A model generated the notes under the pieces. It saw only the letters and a list, made by a program, of their open reading frames with translations, was not told the DNA's origin and ran no database searches. The translations under genes and the position numbers were made by a program. This document shows positions 24,661-32,618 of a stretch of 44,934 nucleotides of DNA, piece by piece. The first letter of the stretch is position 1. Every line of letters starts with the position of its first letter. Origin of the DNA: UM-FILTER-37-12 sp964344965. GTDB lineage: Bacteria; Patescibacteriota; Patescibacteriia; Magasanikbacterales; UBA922. Location: positions 1 through 44,934 of the forward strand of contig CAYFPJ010000008.1 of assembly GCA_964344965.1 (NCBI GenBank), written 5' to 3'.

Positions 24661-24684
24661 TGTTATTTATAGATAATTCATTGT

Positions 24685-25053
24685 ATGCCCAAAAAAGTAC
24701 TGATAGCTGAAGATGAGATATTCTTATCGAAAGTGCTGTCCCAAAAGCTAAGGAACGATGGTTTTGAAGTTTCGGTGGCCAGTGATGGTGTGGATGCTAT
24801 CACAAAAATAAAATCTGAAAAGCCAGATATCGTACTGCTGGATCTTATGATGCCACAAAAAGATGGCTTCCAAGTTTTACGTGAGGTCAGATCTGATCCA
24901 GAGATAAAAGATACTCCAGTGATTGTAGCCTCAAATCTTGGTCAAAAAAGTGACCAAGAACAGGTGGAGGCTATTGGGGTACAAAAATACATAATCAAAT
25001 CAAATTTAACTATCTATCAGATAGTAGAAGAGGTGAAAAAGTGCCTAGAATAG
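24685..25053 (+). CDS. CheY-like single-domain response regulator
   Basis: A 122-aa receiver domain with the phospho-acceptor Asp53 in VLLDLMMP, the acidic pocket in IAEDE (residues 7-11), the conserved Ser in VIVAS (about 79-83) and Lys105 in YIIKS. No DNA-binding output domain is present, so it acts by protein contacts or relays phosphate. It is separated from the kinase by the 150-bp repeat; a GATAAT box lies 7 nt before its ATG, predicting a leaderless start of its own. Confidence 0.93.
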   Translation: MPKKVLIAEDEIFLSKVLSQKLRNDGFEVSVASDGVDAITKIKSEKPDIVLLDLMMPQKDGFQVLREVRSDPEIKDTPVIVASNLGQKSDQEQVEAIGVQKYIIKSNLTIYQIVEEVKKCLE

Positions 25054-25061
25054 ATATTTTT

Positions 25062-25088
25062 ACAATTAACAAAATTTGTTAATTTTTT
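25062..25088 (+). terminator. Intrinsic terminator after the response regulator
   Basis: The palindrome AATTAACA / TGTTAATT around aaattt is followed by a T-run, 10 bp past the stop codon. Confidence 0.7.
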
Positions 25089-25322
25089 TGTTTTATAACA
25101 TTGACTATACCCGCCTGCCATAGCTATAGCATTGCGGGCAAGCTGATTAAAATACCTGCCTGCCGGCAGGGATTACACAGATACTAAAATAAAATGTCTC
25201 TAGTGAACTAAACACTTTGTGGCCCTGTCACAACTCCATTTTTTTAGATCTGATGTTCTGACTATCTGGTCCAGGTAAGGTTCATATTAGATACTAATTG
25301 GAGCGTCTTGATAAGCGAATGG
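25089..25322. other. Gene-free spacer with palindromic tags
   Basis: It contains CCCGC...GCGGG (25110-25137) and the palindrome CCTGCCGGCAGG (25159-25170), followed by GATTACAC. I see no convincing gene or known RNA in the remaining bases up to the yidC promoter. The usual yidC neighbours rpmH and rnpA are not here. Confidence 0.6.
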
Positions 25323-25351
25323 TTGATTAATTATGGTCTTCATGATATACT
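25323..25351 (+). promoter_or_regulatory. Promoter of yidC
   Basis: TTGATT (25323-25328), a 17-bp spacer and TATACT (25346-25351). The predicted start is about 23 nt before the ATG at 25381. There is no Shine-Dalgarno sequence. Confidence 0.75.
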
Positions 25352-25380
25352 CTCCCAGTTCACAAATAAACTAATATTTT

Positions 25381-26130
25381 ATGACTGAATTTTTTCAAGT
25401 AATTCTCTACCAGCCGATTTTTAATTCTTTTGTCGGACTTTATAATATTATTCCAGATGTTGGTGTAGTCATTTTGATTTTGACAGTCTTGATTAAGACG
25501 GCACTTTTCCCAATGACCAACAAATCTATCAAGGCTCAGAAGGAAATGCAAGAACTCCAACCGAAGATGGAAAAGGTCAAACAAGATTTCAAAGGTGATC
25601 AACAGCGCATTGCCCAAGAGACCATGAAACTTTACAAAGAGCATAAGATCAACCCTCTTGGTTCTTGTCTACCACTTTTGATCCAATTGCCTATTTTTAT
25701 TGCTCTTTACTATGTGCTACAGGCTGGGCTAGCAAATGAGAATTTTGATCTACTTTATTCATTTGTAAGTAATCCAGGAGAAATCAATCCTGTCACTCTC
25801 GGATTCTTTGACCTTAGTAAGCGTAGTGTGATCTTGGCTGTGATGGCTGCTGGGGCACAATTTTGGCAATCGAAGCGTATGATGGCTAAAAAACCACCAA
25901 AGACTGCTGGCAAAGGTGCCAAAGATGAAAACATGACAGCTATGATGGGCAAGCAAATGACTTACTTTATGCCTTTCATTACTTTGGTGATTGGTATGCA
26001 ATTTCCTGGTGGTTTGACTCTGTATTGGTTCTTGTCTACTTTCATCATGGCTCTTCAGCAAGAAGTAATATTTCGTAAGAAGAGGCCGAAGGATGGGAAA
26101 GGTGTGGTAGAAGGGGAGATTGTTAACTAG
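25381..26130 (+). CDS. yidC: YidC/Oxa1/SpoIIIJ membrane protein insertase
   Basis: A 249-aa insertase that inserts and folds membrane proteins, alone or with SecYEG. It is the short form, without the large periplasmic domain of enterobacterial YidC. The first core helix is VGVVILILTVLIKTALFPMT, followed by a charged coiled cytoplasmic hairpin (about 48-88). Next come LGSCLPLLIQLPIFIALYYVL and a final GLTLYWFLSTFIMALQQEVIF helix. In the groove the usual conserved Arg is replaced by Lys39 (LIKTALFP). The N-terminus is unusually short, with no obvious signal peptide. Confidence 0.93.
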   Translation: MTEFFQVILYQPIFNSFVGLYNIIPDVGVVILILTVLIKTALFPMTNKSIKAQKEMQELQPKMEKVKQDFKGDQQRIAQETMKLYKEHKINPLGSCLPLLIQLPIFIALYYVLQAGLANENFDLLYSFVSNPGEINPVTLGFFDLSKRSVILAVMAAGAQFWQSKRMMAKKPPKTAGKGAKDENMTAMMGKQMTYFMPFITLVIGMQFPGGLTLYWFLSTFIMALQQEVIFRKKRPKDGKGVVEGEIVN

Positions 26131-26136
26131 CATACT

Positions 26137-26263
26137 TTGAATCAAGAAACTATCCCAACTATTTTGGATCTTATTTTCTTGGCCCGAAATCATAAGGTCG
26201 CAGACTGTCGGCTCCAAAAAAATAAGATCCAAAATAGTGTGTTTTGGCAGTTTCTTGATTCAA
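26137..26263. repeat. 127-bp inverted-repeat element after yidC
   Basis: TTGAATCAAGAAACT (26137-26151) pairs with AGTTTCTTGATTCAA (26249-26263). An inner arm of 25 bp (26158-26182 with 26214-26237) pairs with one or two mismatches around a ~31-nt loop. It looks like a MITE or a very large hairpin in the yidC 3' region. Confidence 0.8.
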
Positions 26264-26318
26264 GGTAAATAATTTGTTAGCTGTTTTTAATACTATATTA
26301 TTTAGTTAGTATCTAGAT

Positions 26319-26618
26319 ATGCGCATCACTCTCAAACAATTGAAACACTTGTCTGTCGAGACTTACTCTGGCCAGCAGCTCGGTCATGTCTCAGATTTAA
26401 TTTTTGAGATCGATGGCCAACTTATAGCTCAGTATGTCGTCAAGTTTTCTTTTTTGAGCACCAAACAATATACAATTAATCGTGATCAGGTAGTCAGTAT
26501 TGGGAGTGAAAAGATGATTGTTGACAATAGTGTCTATGCCGATAATGAAGATATAAAAAAAGAAGCAACTTCTCCAGTTCCAGAGCCAGTAGTGATGGCA
26601 GAAGAGGCTGGCAAATAA
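26319..26618 (+). CDS. PRC-barrel domain protein
   Basis: A 99-aa protein whose first ~75 residues form a PRC-barrel beta domain (LSVETYSGQQLGHVSDLIFEIDGQLIAQYVVK), and whose end is a short acidic Ala/Pro/Glu tail. PRC barrels occur in RimM-type ribosome maturation factors and in small standalone proteins; the partner here is unknown. The gene is bounded by an inverted-repeat element upstream and a strong terminator downstream, so it stands alone. Confidence 0.8.
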   Translation: MRITLKQLKHLSVETYSGQQLGHVSDLIFEIDGQLIAQYVVKFSFLSTKQYTINRDQVVSIGSEKMIVDNSVYADNEDIKKEATSPVPEPVVMAEEAGK

Positions 26619-26631
26619 AGATTCAATTTTT

Positions 26632-26660
26632 AAAGCGAGGCCTTAACGCCTCGCTTTTAT
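26632..26660 (+). terminator. Strong intrinsic terminator
   Basis: AAAGCGAGGC and GCCTCGCTTT form a 10-bp GC-rich stem with a 6-nt loop and a T-rich tail, 14 bp past the PRC-barrel stop. Confidence 0.92.
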
Positions 26661-26696
26661 TTTATTTCCATTTCAGATAAACTAAGAGGTGGTAAT

Positions 26697-27656
26697 ATGA
26701 ATGAAAATATTTTTCGACAATCTATCCTCAAGACTTTAGCTTATTTTGATATTTTTGATTATCCTCTGACTAAAGAAGAATTATATCGTTGGCTCTGGAG
26801 CACTGGTTCTGCAGATTTTAAATTGGATTACACTGATTTTGTTGGTAAGCTGTCCAAGCTTGTAGAGAGAGAATTTTTGGTTGGTGATAAGGATGGGTTT
26901 TATTTTTTGAAGGGTAGAAAAAATACCATTGCGAAGAGACAAAGTATCATCCCCATTTTAGAGAATAAAATGAAAATTGCTAAGCGAGCTGCCAAGAAGA
27001 TGCGTTGGATCCCATTTGTCCGAGCAGTCTTTGTTTGTAATACTGTGGCCTCTGGAGGAGTAAGTGAGGATAGTGATATTGATGTTTTTGTGGTGATTAG
27101 AGAAAAAAGAATCTGGCTGACTCGTCTTTTGGCAACTTTGACTCTTTCCTTGTATCGACTGAGACGAAATAGAAAGGTAAGTAAGGATAAGATCTGTCTT
27201 AGTTTTTATGTTACCGATGATCACTTAGATATAGAAAATGTTGCTATTTCTGGTGAAGATATTTATCTCGTATATTGGCTTGGTCAGCTGGTCCCGATCT
27301 ATGATCCAGAAAATGTATTGGGGGATATCCAAAAAGCCAATCAGTGGGCCAAAAAATTTGTGCCAAATATTTTTCAAGATTTCCTATTATCTTCACGTCT
27401 GCGAGTTGAAAATAATAAGTTTCAGATTGGCTTGCGACGATTCTTTGAAAAAGCTTGGGCTGGTGGTTATGGGAATTTACTTGAATCACAAGCTAAGGAA
27501 ATGCAGAAGAGAAAAATGTCTCGGAATTATGACAGTGTCAAAGATGCTCCAGACAGCAGAGTTGTAATTTCAGATTCTATGCTGAAATTTCATGAGAATG
27601 ATCGGCGGGAATTTTTTCGTAGAAAGTGGAAGCAGATTGTGGGTGATATAATTTAA
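26697..27656 (+). CDS. Nucleotidyltransferase-domain protein with winged-helix N-terminus
   Basis: A 319-aa protein. Residues 8-75 look like a winged helix (LKTLAYFDIFDYPLTKEELYRWLW). The minimal nucleotidyltransferase motif follows: VASGGVSEDSDIDVFVV, with Asp127 and Asp129 as metal ligands (the leading GS of the classic GS..G..SDID is CNTVASGG here). Unusually for this window, it has a clear ribosome-binding site, AGAGGTGG, a few bases before the ATG. The substrate is unknown. The next gene, a 1098-aa helical protein, starts 10 bp downstream, suggesting a functional pair. Confidence 0.8.
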   Translation: MNENIFRQSILKTLAYFDIFDYPLTKEELYRWLWSTGSADFKLDYTDFVGKLSKLVEREFLVGDKDGFYFLKGRKNTIAKRQSIIPILENKMKIAKRAAKKMRWIPFVRAVFVCNTVASGGVSEDSDIDVFVVIREKRIWLTRLLATLTLSLYRLRRNRKVSKDKICLSFYVTDDHLDIENVAISGEDIYLVYWLGQLVPIYDPENVLGDIQKANQWAKKFVPNIFQDFLLSSRLRVENNKFQIGLRRFFEKAWAGGYGNLLESQAKEMQKRKMSRNYDSVKDAPDSRVVISDSMLKFHENDRREFFRRKWKQIVGDII

Positions 27657-27666
27657 GATTGGCATT

Positions 27667-30600
27667 ATGGCCGAAGATTTAGCCAAAATTAAGTCAAGAC
27701 CAGAAGAAGTTGATTTTACTTCTCCTTATGTAAAACATGTCAGAGAAAGGTATGAAAGGGAAGAGAAAGAAGCTGAATTGGTGCGCTATGAGCATGTTCC
27801 ATTATTGGATTTTTCTCGCCACAAAGATTTATTTTTGTCTGGTCAAATAAAAATTGACCCGGCTATGTTACCAGCTCAACTGGATTTGGATTCATTGCGC
27901 GAAGAAGATGAGGACGATTTGTTGTTTTGGCTGGAGTCTACGACACCGCCCTATCATGGATTGGTAGAATTGTTCTACACCATAGTTCATAATGGCCAAG
28001 CTACTGCAAAATCAAGATTGATTCACAAGCTTTTTTTTAGACTAAAAAGTCAGATGCTTGGTAACTCTACAATTGCCAGGATCTTTATGCGTTATATTGA
28101 TCTCTGTCCTGATGATGTCGCTTTGGTCAATATACGAGGTGGGCAGCCTGAAGCTGCTAGTTCGCTGACAAGTAAAACTTATAATTTTCGTGATAAAATA
28201 ATTTTTGACAATTTAGTTTTAGATTTTGGCGTATGGGATAATAGTATATGTGATTTGATGAGTATGGCTGAAATGCCCGGCATGGATATAAATAAACTTG
28301 TCAATCAATTAATTTCCAATAAAAGGTATCATTTTTCTTTGACTCCTGTCCTATTTGACTTAGTGCAATCTGACAGAGTTGTAATTGATAGACTAGACTT
28401 ATTAAGGTCAGAATTACACAGCAGTGGAATTCAAATTCAAGATTGGTTAGATCACTATGATGTTTATAAACATTTTCTCGGCTTTGACTTCGGCACTAAA
28501 CTAATAAACCAGATTTTAGCCGAAAGACCCGGATCAGATTCCTTGATGAGGATTATTTTAGCTGATCCTGATTTTGGTCCGGATGATTTTAAGGAGTTTA
28601 AATTTAGAATTGGAGAAACCAGATTATTTTTGGATTTTACTAAAGAGTTGGTAGCGGCTGGTCTTTATAAAGCCCAAGAATTAATGGATGATATTGTGAC
28701 CCATGATAAGCTTAGTGCTTGTCATAAGTTGGATCAACTACTCTTGATTGATGGTTATGATAAAGCTGGTTTTGTCGATCAGTTATTGAGTGACAAGATC
28801 AATTATCCAATTATAGCCAGACATTTATCTAGTATTTTGGCTTTACCAGAATTGGATCATGAATCAATAGTTTTTTCATTGTTGCAGGGTGACAATGTTA
28901 GAGATGTGCTCGTACAAAATTTAGGATTGTTTCTATCATTCCCACATTTGGACAAGGTAGGAATAGAGGAGATAATCTTTTCAGGTACTGAAATTAAGTC
29001 AGCCAAGCAAGCTGAATCCGATGAAAGGAAGGAGAAATTTTATTTGGCCCATGATTTGACAACTGCTCTCGCCGATGTAAGTAAATTAAAGGGAGTCCCA
29101 AAGGAACTTTTAGAAAAGATTGTATATTATTTTTTGGAAGCAGATACTCATGCGATAGTACTAATTAATAAATTACCTGAGTTAGAGAAGTTGGGAATAT
29201 TGGACATGGATAAATTATTTAATAATATTTTGGAACAGGTTAATTGGCAAATTTTATTAACTCGACTTGATAGAATTTTTGGTTTAAGGTCAATTGATCA
29301 AGCCAAGCTAATTGATGGACTATTTGAGGACTTAGATTTTACTGACTTAGACGTTTATTTTCATCATTTTGCTAATTTAGATGGGATTGATTTATTGGAA
29401 TTGGCTAATAGAATTATAACTCATAATAGCAGTGATAGTGCTATTATCTGTAGTTTGGCTCGCTCATCTCATTTTTTGATTTCAAAAGGGGTGACTATTC
29501 CTGGTTTTGCTTCCCTTTTGGTTGATGAAATAGGTTCTTCAGTATATAGGTTACTTGGTGATATGTCCGACTTATGTATGATTGATAAAGATTTCGATAT
29601 TAATAATTATGTAAAATTCTTAATAGAATTAAATCATGATCGTGATTTGCAACACGATTGGGTTAGACTGTGGTACATAGCTGGACTTGATCAGCAAGGA
29701 TTGGTTGATTATTTATTTAAGGGCACAGGTCAATGGTCTTTGGTGGAACATATGGAGTTATTATTAAACTCAAATGTGGTTATCCCCGAAAAATTATTGT
29801 GGCATTATAGTTTTAGGAAAGATGTGCATTTATCAGCCAGACATATTGTTCAGTTTTACCCTTTGATGGAAGAGTCGGCTAAGCAAGCTTTGCAAATAGA
29901 TCCGGTTCGAGCTCTTTTTGAGGAGAGATATGATCAAGTGTATTTTTGGATGAAAATTAACATTGATTTGGGTCGCTCTGAATTAAATGAAGGATTTTTA
30001 TTGGAAGAAAATTGTTATAAACAATACAAAATATTATTGCGGGATGGCAGATTTGAATCGGCCAATTATTTGCTGGGTTGTATGGCATTGTGTGGTTATG
30101 ATACTTCCAATTTGACTAAGGTTAGTGAAGCTGACAGGCAAAGACAGCTTGAACACGATGATTCAGAAGAGATTTTTATCCATCAAAAGATTAAACGTAT
30201 GGAAGGTTTTCGTAATATTCATGAAGAGGTAGCTTTGTTTTATATGATTAATTCTCTTATGAGTTTGGCAGATCGATTGGAGCGGTTACAACTATGGCAG
30301 GACAGTGCAAAAGCAGGTGATGTCATTTATATAAGAGACCTAAAAAAACAAATAGAGGAAATGGTACTCAATATTAAAGCAAAAGTGGGAACATATATTT
30401 GTCGGGCACTTAATGGTGAACTTGAAGAAGTTTTTGGTGTGCTGCAACGACAAAAAAACTTTCATTCAACTTATTTTTCTGATAAATATAAGTATAGATA
30501 TCGTGTCTCCAAAGGAGAACTACTTGATATGCTAGCTTCGGCCAAAGCAGCTCTTTCCAGTACAAGCTGGAAAACATTTTTTGCTGGCCCGGTTTGGGGA

Positions 30601-30963
30601 CGAGTGGCCGAAGCTGCTTATAGTCTTTATGCAACCGCTGATCCAAGACCGGTAGGGGCAGCTCTTGATGTAATATTTGATTTGCAACACAACTCTGGCT
30701 CTATTTTTAACAAGTCAAATTTAGTTTTTGATTTTGATGAATATAATCTAAAAAAAGTTCTGGATACAAAATTTGCTGCTGCGGATGTACGGGAGTTGTG
30801 GTCAAAATTTGGTGAATTGGGATTGGCTGATGGGGCTGAACTTGATTTGTGGCGTCAGGATTTGAACAAATTGGAAGCTATGGTGGCACGCTACAGTGGA
30901 TCATCTGGTGTTAATGAGATCGATGTTGACAGACTAAAGCAGAGGTTTGGAGTGACATCTTAA
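27667..30963 (+). CDS. Large alpha-helical repeat protein, unknown function
   Basis: A 1098-aa soluble protein with no signal peptide, transmembrane helix or recognised domain. Its middle (about 120-760) shows degenerate ~35-40-residue helical repeats with a Leu-x-x-Leu-D-x-x-x-Leu pattern (for example LFLSFPHLDKVGIEEIIFSG, LPELEKLGILDMDKLFNNIL, FANLDGIDLLELANRIITH), like HEAT/ARM-type solenoids. The C-terminal 300 residues are a different, charged helical domain. It follows the nucleotidyltransferase by 10 bp; an extended -10 (TGATATAAT, 27644-27652) lies 14 nt before its ATG, so it can also be transcribed alone. A scaffold role is a guess. Confidence 0.78.
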   Translation: MAEDLAKIKSRPEEVDFTSPYVKHVRERYEREEKEAELVRYEHVPLLDFSRHKDLFLSGQIKIDPAMLPAQLDLDSLREEDEDDLLFWLESTTPPYHGLVELFYTIVHNGQATAKSRLIHKLFFRLKSQMLGNSTIARIFMRYIDLCPDDVALVNIRGGQPEAASSLTSKTYNFRDKIIFDNLVLDFGVWDNSICDLMSMAEMPGMDINKLVNQLISNKRYHFSLTPVLFDLVQSDRVVIDRLDLLRSELHSSGIQIQDWLDHYDVYKHFLGFDFGTKLINQILAERPGSDSLMRIILADPDFGPDDFKEFKFRIGETRLFLDFTKELVAAGLYKAQELMDDIVTHDKLSACHKLDQLLLIDGYDKAGFVDQLLSDKINYPIIARHLSSILALPELDHESIVFSLLQGDNVRDVLVQNLGLFLSFPHLDKVGIEEIIFSGTEIKSAKQAESDERKEKFYLAHDLTTALADVSKLKGVPKELLEKIVYYFLEADTHAIVLINKLPELEKLGILDMDKLFNNILEQVNWQILLTRLDRIFGLRSIDQAKLIDGLFEDLDFTDLDVYFHHFANLDGIDLLELANRIITHNSSDSAIICSLARSSHFLISKGVTIPGFASLLVDEIGSSVYRLLGDMSDLCMIDKDFDINNYVKFLIELNHDRDLQHDWVRLWYIAGLDQQGLVDYLFKGTGQWSLVEHMELLLNSNVVIPEKLLWHYSFRKDVHLSARHIVQFYPLMEESAKQALQIDPVRALFEERYDQVYFWMKINIDLGRSELNEGFLLEENCYKQYKILLRDGRFESANYLLGCMALCGYDTSNLTKVSEADRQRQLEHDDSEEIFIHQKIKRMEGFRNIHEEVALFYMINSLMSLADRLERLQLWQDSAKAGDVIYIRDLKKQIEEMVLNIKAKVGTYICRALNGELEEVFGVLQRQKNFHSTYFSDKYKYRYRVSKGELLDMLASAKAALSSTSWKTFFAGPVWGRVAEAAYSLYATADPRPVGAALDVIFDLQHNSGSIFNKSNLVFDFDEYNLKKVLDTKFAAADVRELWSKFGELGLADGAELDLWRQDLNKLEAMVARYSGSSGVNEIDVDRLKQRFGVTS

Positions 30964-30982
30964 TTTTGTCTATGATGAGGGT
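30947..30982 (+). promoter_or_regulatory. Promoter of O-antigen ligase-like gene
   Basis: TTGGAG (30947-30952), an 18-bp spacer and TATGAT (30971-30976), ending 6 nt before the ATG at 30983. It lies partly inside the 3' end of the helical-repeat gene. Confidence 0.55.
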
Positions 30983-32380
30983 ATGATAAGTTTATTACCT
31001 AATCCTAAAAAAAATATAGAGAATGTAAAAAAAATAAGCCTGGAATATGCCTTCAAGCTTTTTTTGTGTTTATTTCTTTTCCTCCTCCCATGGCAAACCA
31101 TCTGGATTTATCGTGAGCCATTTATCAATGGGGTGAAGTGGGAATATGGAGTGCTGGGGTATTATGGAACGGAGGTCTTACTGTGGCTGAGCGTTATCTT
31201 TTTCATACTTTGGTATGCTAAAAAGTTGCGGGTCAGACTTCAGACTTCAGACTTCAGACTTCGTCCCACAAAGGATAGACTTTTTATTTTGTCTGTTTTG
31301 ATATTTTTGATTTATGTTTTTATATCTTCTATTTGGGCAGTAGATGGTGAGTTGGCTAGGCAACAAGCTTTCCGAATCATGGAAGCTTTTTTGTTGTTTT
31401 TCATGCTTTATCTTGGTCCTTTATCTTTTCGATCGGCTATCAAATGGTTTGTAGCTGGAGCTGTCTTACCGGCCATTTTGGGTATTTGGCAATTCTTTAC
31501 CCAATCTACCTTTTCCTCGCCATTACTTGGTCTAGCTCTCCATGAAGTATCACAAGCTGGCACTTCTATTATTTCTGGTCCTGAGATCGGTAGGTGGTTG
31601 CGAGCATATGGACCGTTCAATCACCCAAATGTTTTTGGAGGATATTTGGTGGTTTTTGTAACTGTGTTGTTGGTTAGCGGTGCTAACACGCAACCTCCTC
31701 CTGACCTCCCCTTTCGAAAGGGGGAGATACTAGGAAAGAAGGCTCTATCTCTCACTTCTTATCTTTTGTGTATCACGGCTTTATTCTTGACCTTTAGTCG
31801 CTCAGCATGGCTGGCGTTCGCGGTATTGATATCGATATATTTATTCACCACCTGGCGAGAAAAAAATAAACAAAATATTTCAATTATCCTCGGCACTTTG
31901 TTATTACTATTTTCTCTGACAGCAATATTTTTACCCCTTGTCCAAAATCGTTTTTCACAAAATTCCAAACATGAGGTGCAATCAGTCTCCGAGAGAGTAG
32001 ATGGTTATGTCCAGGCAACAAATTTGCTTAAGAAAGATCCTTGGTGGGGAGTGGGGGCAGGAAATTATACTGCTGAATTAATTAATCAATATCCAGATGT
32101 GCCGACATGGGCCCACCAGCCAGCTCACAATGTATTTCTTTTGGTACTAGTGGAGCTGGGATTAGTTGGCCTATTTTTGATATTGGTAATAATTTATTTT
32201 TTTGTCCGTCAGCAGTCATTAATGACAAAAAATCCTTACTTCTTATATCTTACTTCTTATATCTTACTTCTTCTTTTTGATCACTATTTATACTCTAGTT
32301 ATGTAGGATTGATGCTTACAGCAATACTATTTGGGCTATTTTCTCGCTATTTACTCTCTAAAGGTGTCAGACAAGAGTAA
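30983..32380 (+). CDS. O-antigen ligase/polymerase family membrane protein (RfaL/Wzy-like)
   Basis: A 465-aa polytopic membrane protein with 10-12 hydrophobic segments. It carries Wzy_C-type motifs: LTFSRSAWLAF, WWGVGAGNYTAELINQYP and the ligase-like PAHNVFLLVLVELGLVGLF. It likely polymerises or transfers surface glycans. Three repeats are written into its coding sequence: a heptamer tract (31234-31261) giving SDFRLRP in part, a half repeat element (about 31690-31726) giving PPPDLPFRKGE, and a 14-bp tandem (32237-32272). The first and third have unit lengths not divisible by three, so slippage would shift the frame. The repeats encode poorly conserved loops or helix ends, so the protein may tolerate them. 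Confidence 0.85.
   Translation: MISLLPNPKKNIENVKKISLEYAFKLFLCLFLFLLPWQTIWIYREPFINGVKWEYGVLGYYGTEVLLWLSVIFFILWYAKKLRVRLQTSDFRLRPTKDRLFILSVLIFLIYVFISSIWAVDGELARQQAFRIMEAFLLFFMLYLGPLSFRSAIKWFVAGAVLPAILGIWQFFTQSTFSSPLLGLALHEVSQAGTSIISGPEIGRWLRAYGPFNHPNVFGGYLVVFVTVLLVSGANTQPPPDLPFRKGEILGKKALSLTSYLLCITALFLTFSRSAWLAFAVLISIYLFTTWREKNKQNISIILGTLLLLFSLTAIFLPLVQNRFSQNSKHEVQSVSERVDGYVQATNLLKKDPWWGVGAGNYTAELINQYPDVPTWAHQPAHNVFLLVLVELGLVGLFLILVIIYFFVRQQSLMTKNPYFLYLTSYILLLLFDHYLYSSYVGLMLTAILFGLFSRYLLSKGVRQE
31234..31261 (+). repeat. Heptanucleotide tandem repeat in coding sequence
   Basis: Four exact copies of CAGACTT, in the O-antigen ligase gene. A change of one unit shifts the reading frame. Confidence 0.95.
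31690..31726 (+). repeat. Half repeat element inserted in frame
   Basis: Pyrimidine-rich CAACCTCCTCCTGAC is followed by a CTCCCC...GGGGAG hairpin (31706-31726). It has the same build as the right end of the 6105-6195 element. It encodes PPPDLPFRKGE inside the O-antigen ligase. Confidence 0.65.
32237..32272 (+). repeat. 14-bp tandem repeat in coding sequence
   Basis: TACTTCTTATATCT occurs twice exactly, plus eight bases of a third copy, in the 3' part of the O-antigen ligase gene. It resembles (inverted) the ataag-type spacer repeat at 16863-16892. Confidence 0.9.
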
Positions 32381-32414
32381 TTTTCCACAATTAATCCACT
32401 GCTTATGCACAATT

Positions 32415-32436
32415 TGGCTAAATTAAGCCATTTTTT
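32415..32436 (+). terminator. Possible terminator of O-antigen ligase gene
   Basis: TGGCT pairs with AGCCA around an A/T loop, followed by six T. Short but well placed, 34 bp after the stop. Confidence 0.55.
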
Positions 32437-32477
32437 GTTGTTGACAATAGTACTCTCCCATGAGAGGATGAATAGGC

Positions 32478-32593
32478 AAAAACCCACCGTTGGGGAATCG
32501 CGCAACCTACACGCTATAGAATCCGTGTTACTGACAGGCATCACGAATTCATATATAGTCGGTAGATTGGGCCTCCCCAACAGTGGGTTTTTT
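32478..32593. ncRNA. Candidate structured RNA or hairpin element (~116 nt)
   Basis: One long imperfect hairpin. The outer stem is 10 bp (32478-32487 with 32583-32592) and 7 bp (TTGGGGA 32490-32496 with TCCCCAA 32574-32580), separated by a 2x2 loop. Inside, CAACCTAC (32503-32510) pairs with GTAGATTG, then CTATA with TATAG, then GAAT/ATTC and GTG/CAC, closing on a small GACA loop near 32533. TTGACA at 32441 lies upstream (its -10 is weak) and a terminator follows at 32619-32640. It does not show the SRP RNA tetraloop motif. It may be a 6S-like RNA, an unknown RNA, or an inserted palindrome. Confidence 0.5.
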
Positions 32594-32618
32594 GAAAACA
32601 CAGATTACTAAGGATTAT

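Noticed and set aside
32478..32593. SRP (4.5S) RNA
   Set aside because: The rod shape fits, but the conserved apical tetraloop and internal-loop sequence are missing.
32405..32611. 68-aa open frame on the plus strand
   Set aside because: It runs through a terminator and the long hairpin; its residues come from the palindrome arms.
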